64,000 nt of DNA from Candidatus Galacturonatibacter soehngenii (lineage in GTDB: Bacteria; Bacillota; Clostridia; Lachnospirales; Lachnospiraceae): positions 248,001-312,000 of the forward strand of contig NZ_WAGX01000004.1 in assembly GCF_008830185.1 (NCBI RefSeq). The letters run 5' to 3'. The first letter of the stretch is position 1. Each line of letters opens with the position of its first letter. This document shows, piece by piece, positions 63,987-64,000 of the stretch. Position numbers and translations under genes: made by a program. The notes under the pieces were generated by a model. The model did not search any database. It was given only the letters and a program-made list of their open reading frames with translations, and was not told the DNA's origin.

Positions 63987-64000
63987 ATGCCATCTTGGAA
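63987..64000 (+). CDS. Possible start of the next gene (cut by window edge)
   Basis: ATG at 63987 gives M-P-S-W before the window ends, with AGGAAATGG ahead. Some clostridial zinc-dependent phospholipase-like proteins start MPSW, but four codons cannot identify it. Confidence 0.3.

Noticed and set aside
1-64000. CRISPR array, tRNA, rRNA or prophage
   Set aside because: No regularly spaced repeats, no tRNA T-arm words in gaps, no rRNA and no phage structural genes were seen on either strand.

Overview
The window looks like ordinary chromosome from a low-GC, endospore-forming, chemotactic clostridium of the Lachnospiraceae type. The evidence is the AT-rich base composition, strong AGGAGG ribosome sites with some TTG/GTG starts, sporulation genes (SpoIID-like, YtfJ, YlbJ, an alpha/beta SASP), SleB-type and M23 wall hydrolases, a T-box leader on pheST, a second type IIA topoisomerase pair, and secreted LRR/InlB-repeat proteins. 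The genus is inference. I see no rRNA, tRNA, CRISPR array, prophage or defence island. The only mobile element is one insertion sequence.

Layout. 1-4813: the end of an NCS2 purine permease, a large SpoIID-domain protein and a YihY membrane protein. 4846-8715: a strong promoter, a Phe T-box leader and pheST. 8764-10312: queA and a PilZ protein. 10342-13901 (minus strand): an aromatic operon, DAHP synthase-tyrA-aroA. 14083-21071: an EF-G paralogue, aminopeptidase P, a nitrilase-family amidase, an AP2/HNH-like protein and a SleB-type hydrolase. 21103-25566: thrC, a CheY/CheX-like signalling pair, a small membrane protein and a soluble chemoreceptor. 25581-29008: citrate synthase (minus), then a DUF2953-YtfJ sporulation cluster. 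29055-32930: panB-panC-panD-coaBC, plus a 45-residue membrane protein. 32947-39060: rpmB (minus), an Asp23 protein, FakA, a FapA-like protein and recG. 39085-42506 (minus): a 1114-residue secreted glycosidase-like protein. 42689-44118: the insertion sequence. 44310-48575: topoisomerase subunits B and A. 48737-49433: a small membrane protein and a SASP. 49676-53982: TraX, a lipoprotein, rsmD-coaD, a coiled-coil protein and ylbJ. 54056-64000: PepD, an M23 peptidase, then a tightly coupled run of small alarmone synthetase, RsuA, HAD phosphatase, YgiQ, SDR, a membrane protein, an RluA-type synthase and a CmpB-like protein.

How the genes work together. The pantothenate/CoA operon carries most steps from ketoisovalerate to phosphopantetheine. 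coaD, 19 kb away, supplies the next step. The aromatic operon makes chorismate-pathway and tyrosine precursors, while pheST expression is set by tRNA-Phe charging. Five of the six convergent gene pairs are separated by a perfect or near-perfect palindrome usable as a two-way terminator; the sixth overlaps by 21 bp.

No region shows a clearly new multi-gene system. The best leads are the CheX-like protein with four MshEN-like repeats beside its own CheY, the AP2/HNH/AP2 protein, the calcium-loop/LRR glycosidase, the EF-G paralogue with a broken G4 motif, and the insertion-sequence end that can fold over its own ribosome-binding site. Promoters, hairpins and operators were found by eye and have not been folded or scored by program.
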